From Actinomadura macra NBRC 14102 (GTDB taxonomy: Bacteria > Actinomycetota > Actinomycetes > Streptosporangiales > Streptosporangiaceae): a DNA stretch of 64,000 nt. Numbering within the stretch: the first letter of the stretch is position 1; each line of letters opens with the position of its first letter. Location: NCBI RefSeq assembly GCF_001552215.1, contig NZ_BCQT01000002.1, positions 186,001-250,000 of the forward strand. Direction: 5' to 3'. A program made the translations under genes and the position numbers. This document shows positions 63,283 through 64,000 of this stretch, piece by piece. The notes under the pieces were generated by a model, which was given only the letters and a program-made list of their open reading frames with translations, had not been told where the DNA came from and made no database searches.

Positions 63283-64000
63283 TTGAAGTTCCGCATCGAC
63301 AGAGACGCCCTGGCCGACGCCGTCGCCTGGACGGCGCGCACGCTCCCGGTCCGGCCCCCGGTCCCGGTGCTCGCGGGCATGCACATCGTCGCCGGGGGTG
63401 GAGAACACAGCGACCGGCTGAAGCTCTCTGCGTTCGACTACGAGGTCTCCGCCCAGGTGTCCACCGACATCGACGTGGAGGAGGCGGGCACCGCACTCGT
63501 GTCCGGCCGCCTGCTCGCCGAGATCTCGCGCAGCCTTCCTCCCCACCCCGTGGAGGTGACGACGGACGGGGCGAAGGTGATGCTCCGTTGCGGCAGCGCG
63601 AAGTTCACACTTCTCACCATGCCTGTGGAGGACTACCCGACCCTGCCGGAGATGCCGCCGGCCGCGGGCGCGGTGGGCAGTGACGAGTTCGCGGCGGCGG
63701 TCGCGCAGGTCGCCATCGCCGCCGGCAAGGACGACACCATCCCCATGCTGACCGGCGTGCGTGTGGAGATCGAGGGCGAGACCGTCACGCTCGCGTCCAC
63801 CGACCGCTACCGGCTGGCCGTCCGGGAACTGCACTGGAAGCCGGAACGTCCGGACTTCTCCGCCGTCGCGCTCGTCCCGGCCAAGACGCTGGCCGACACC
63901 GCCAAGTCGCTGACGTCGGGCGCCGAGGTCTCGATCGCGCTGGGCGGGACGGGCGGCACCGGGGAGGGCATGATCGGTTTCGAGGGCGGCGGCCGCCGGA
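63283..64000 (+). CDS. dnaN: DNA polymerase III subunit beta (sliding clamp), N-terminal part
   Basis: Ring-shaped processivity clamp of the replicase. 239 residues are visible before the window ends. The TTG at 63283 has AGGAGG nine bases upstream and gives the family start MKFRIDRDALADAVAWTART. Domain 1 is at 1-125 (LPVRPPVPVLAGMHIVAG, KLSAFDYEVSAQVSTDIDVE, LLTMPVEDYPTLPEMPP) and domain 2 follows (AAGKDDTIPMLTGVRVEIEG, LASTDRYRLAVRELHW). It lies downstream of oriC in the same direction as dnaA, in the universal dnaA-dnaN order. Confidence 0.97.
   Translation, partial: MKFRIDRDALADAVAWTARTLPVRPPVPVLAGMHIVAGGGEHSDRLKLSAFDYEVSAQVSTDIDVEEAGTALVSGRLLAEISRSLPPHPVEVTTDGAKVMLRCGSAKFTLLTMPVEDYPTLPEMPPAAGAVGSDEFAAAVAQVAIAAGKDDTIPMLTGVRVEIEGETVTLASTDRYRLAVRELHWKPERPDFSAVALVPAKTLADTAKSLTSGAEVSIALGGTGGTGEGMIGFEGGGRR

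Noticed and set aside
1..64000. tRNA or rRNA genes, CRISPR arrays, insertion sequences, prophage or defence operons
   Set aside because: None recognised by eye; no transposase, integrase, Cas or restriction-modification motifs appear in any credible frame.

Overview
This 64 kb window is the origin-proximal region of the chromosome of a high-GC actinomycete. Gene content and order (dnaB, MATE, rplI-rpsR-ssb-rpsF, class A PBPs, DUF5318, PadR, ino1 ... cca, DUF6049, murJ, sigM, trxB, parB-parA-rsmG, jag-yidC-yidD-rnpA-rpmH, dnaA, dnaN) match the conserved block known from Streptomyces and, split over both sides of oriC, from Mycobacterium. A pafA gene, several F420- and inositol-type actinobacterial genes and the overall style suggest Streptosporangiales (Thermomonosporaceae/Actinomadura-like). 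The family-level placement is inference.

Layout, left to right. 0-10 kb: the 5' end of dnaB, divergent from a MATE transporter across DnaA-box-like repeats; a GNAT enzyme; a tiny gene whose start codon lies inside a LexA/SOS box; a Tat-exported PGRP-type amidase; the rpsF-ssb-rpsR-rplI operon with a strong terminator; a second tiny gene near another LexA-like box; nfo (endonuclease IV); a stand-alone barstar-family protein; small membrane or hypothetical proteins. 10-21 kb: a lipoprotein, a GT87-like glycosyltransferase, two tandem class A penicillin-binding proteins with collagen-like N-terminal tails, DUF5318, and PadR-ino1 behind an elaborate inverted-repeat operator. 21-32 kb: a pafA-type Pup ligase without other proteasome genes, a family-5 solute-binding lipoprotein, an F420-type PPOX protein, an HxlR/DHFR-like divergent pair with two operator repeats, an MFS transporter, bioA overlapping cca. 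32-45 kb: a YbaK-like deacylase, DUF6049 and murJ (open frames overlapping by about 1.2 kb), a separate membrane pseudokinase, sigM with its ZAS-type anti-sigma factor, a dienelactone-hydrolase-like protein, and trxB without an adjacent trxA. 45-57 kb: GNAT, a 1.1 kb stretch without a convincing gene, a MocR-type aminotransferase, a Ddl-like ligase, and parB-parA-rsmG (translationally coupled) surrounded by four parS or parS-like sites; then an accessory insert (DUF6458, a LysE exporter split by a frameshift and swollen by a 1.5 kb low-complexity segment, and a divergent Lrp regulator). 57-64 kb: jag-yidC-yidD-rnpA-rpmH, dnaA with a very long linker, oriC in the dnaA-dnaN gap, and the start of dnaN.

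Functionally the window joins replication initiation (dnaA, oriC, dnaN, dnaB, ssb), segregation (parAB/parS), ribosome, tRNA and RNA maturation (rpsF, rpsR, rplI, rpmH, rnpA, cca, rsmG), membrane insertion (yidC, yidD, jag) and cell-wall synthesis (murJ, pseudokinase, two PBPs, a ddl-like gene, GT87, amidase). Left of oriC, replication forks run leftward, so the minus-strand replication, ribosomal and par genes are co-directional with the fork.

I did not find a clearly new defence or mobile system. The most unusual items are the long two-frame overlap of DUF6049 with murJ, the split and expanded LysE gene with a C6 tract at the frameshift point, and two putative SOS-controlled micro-genes.
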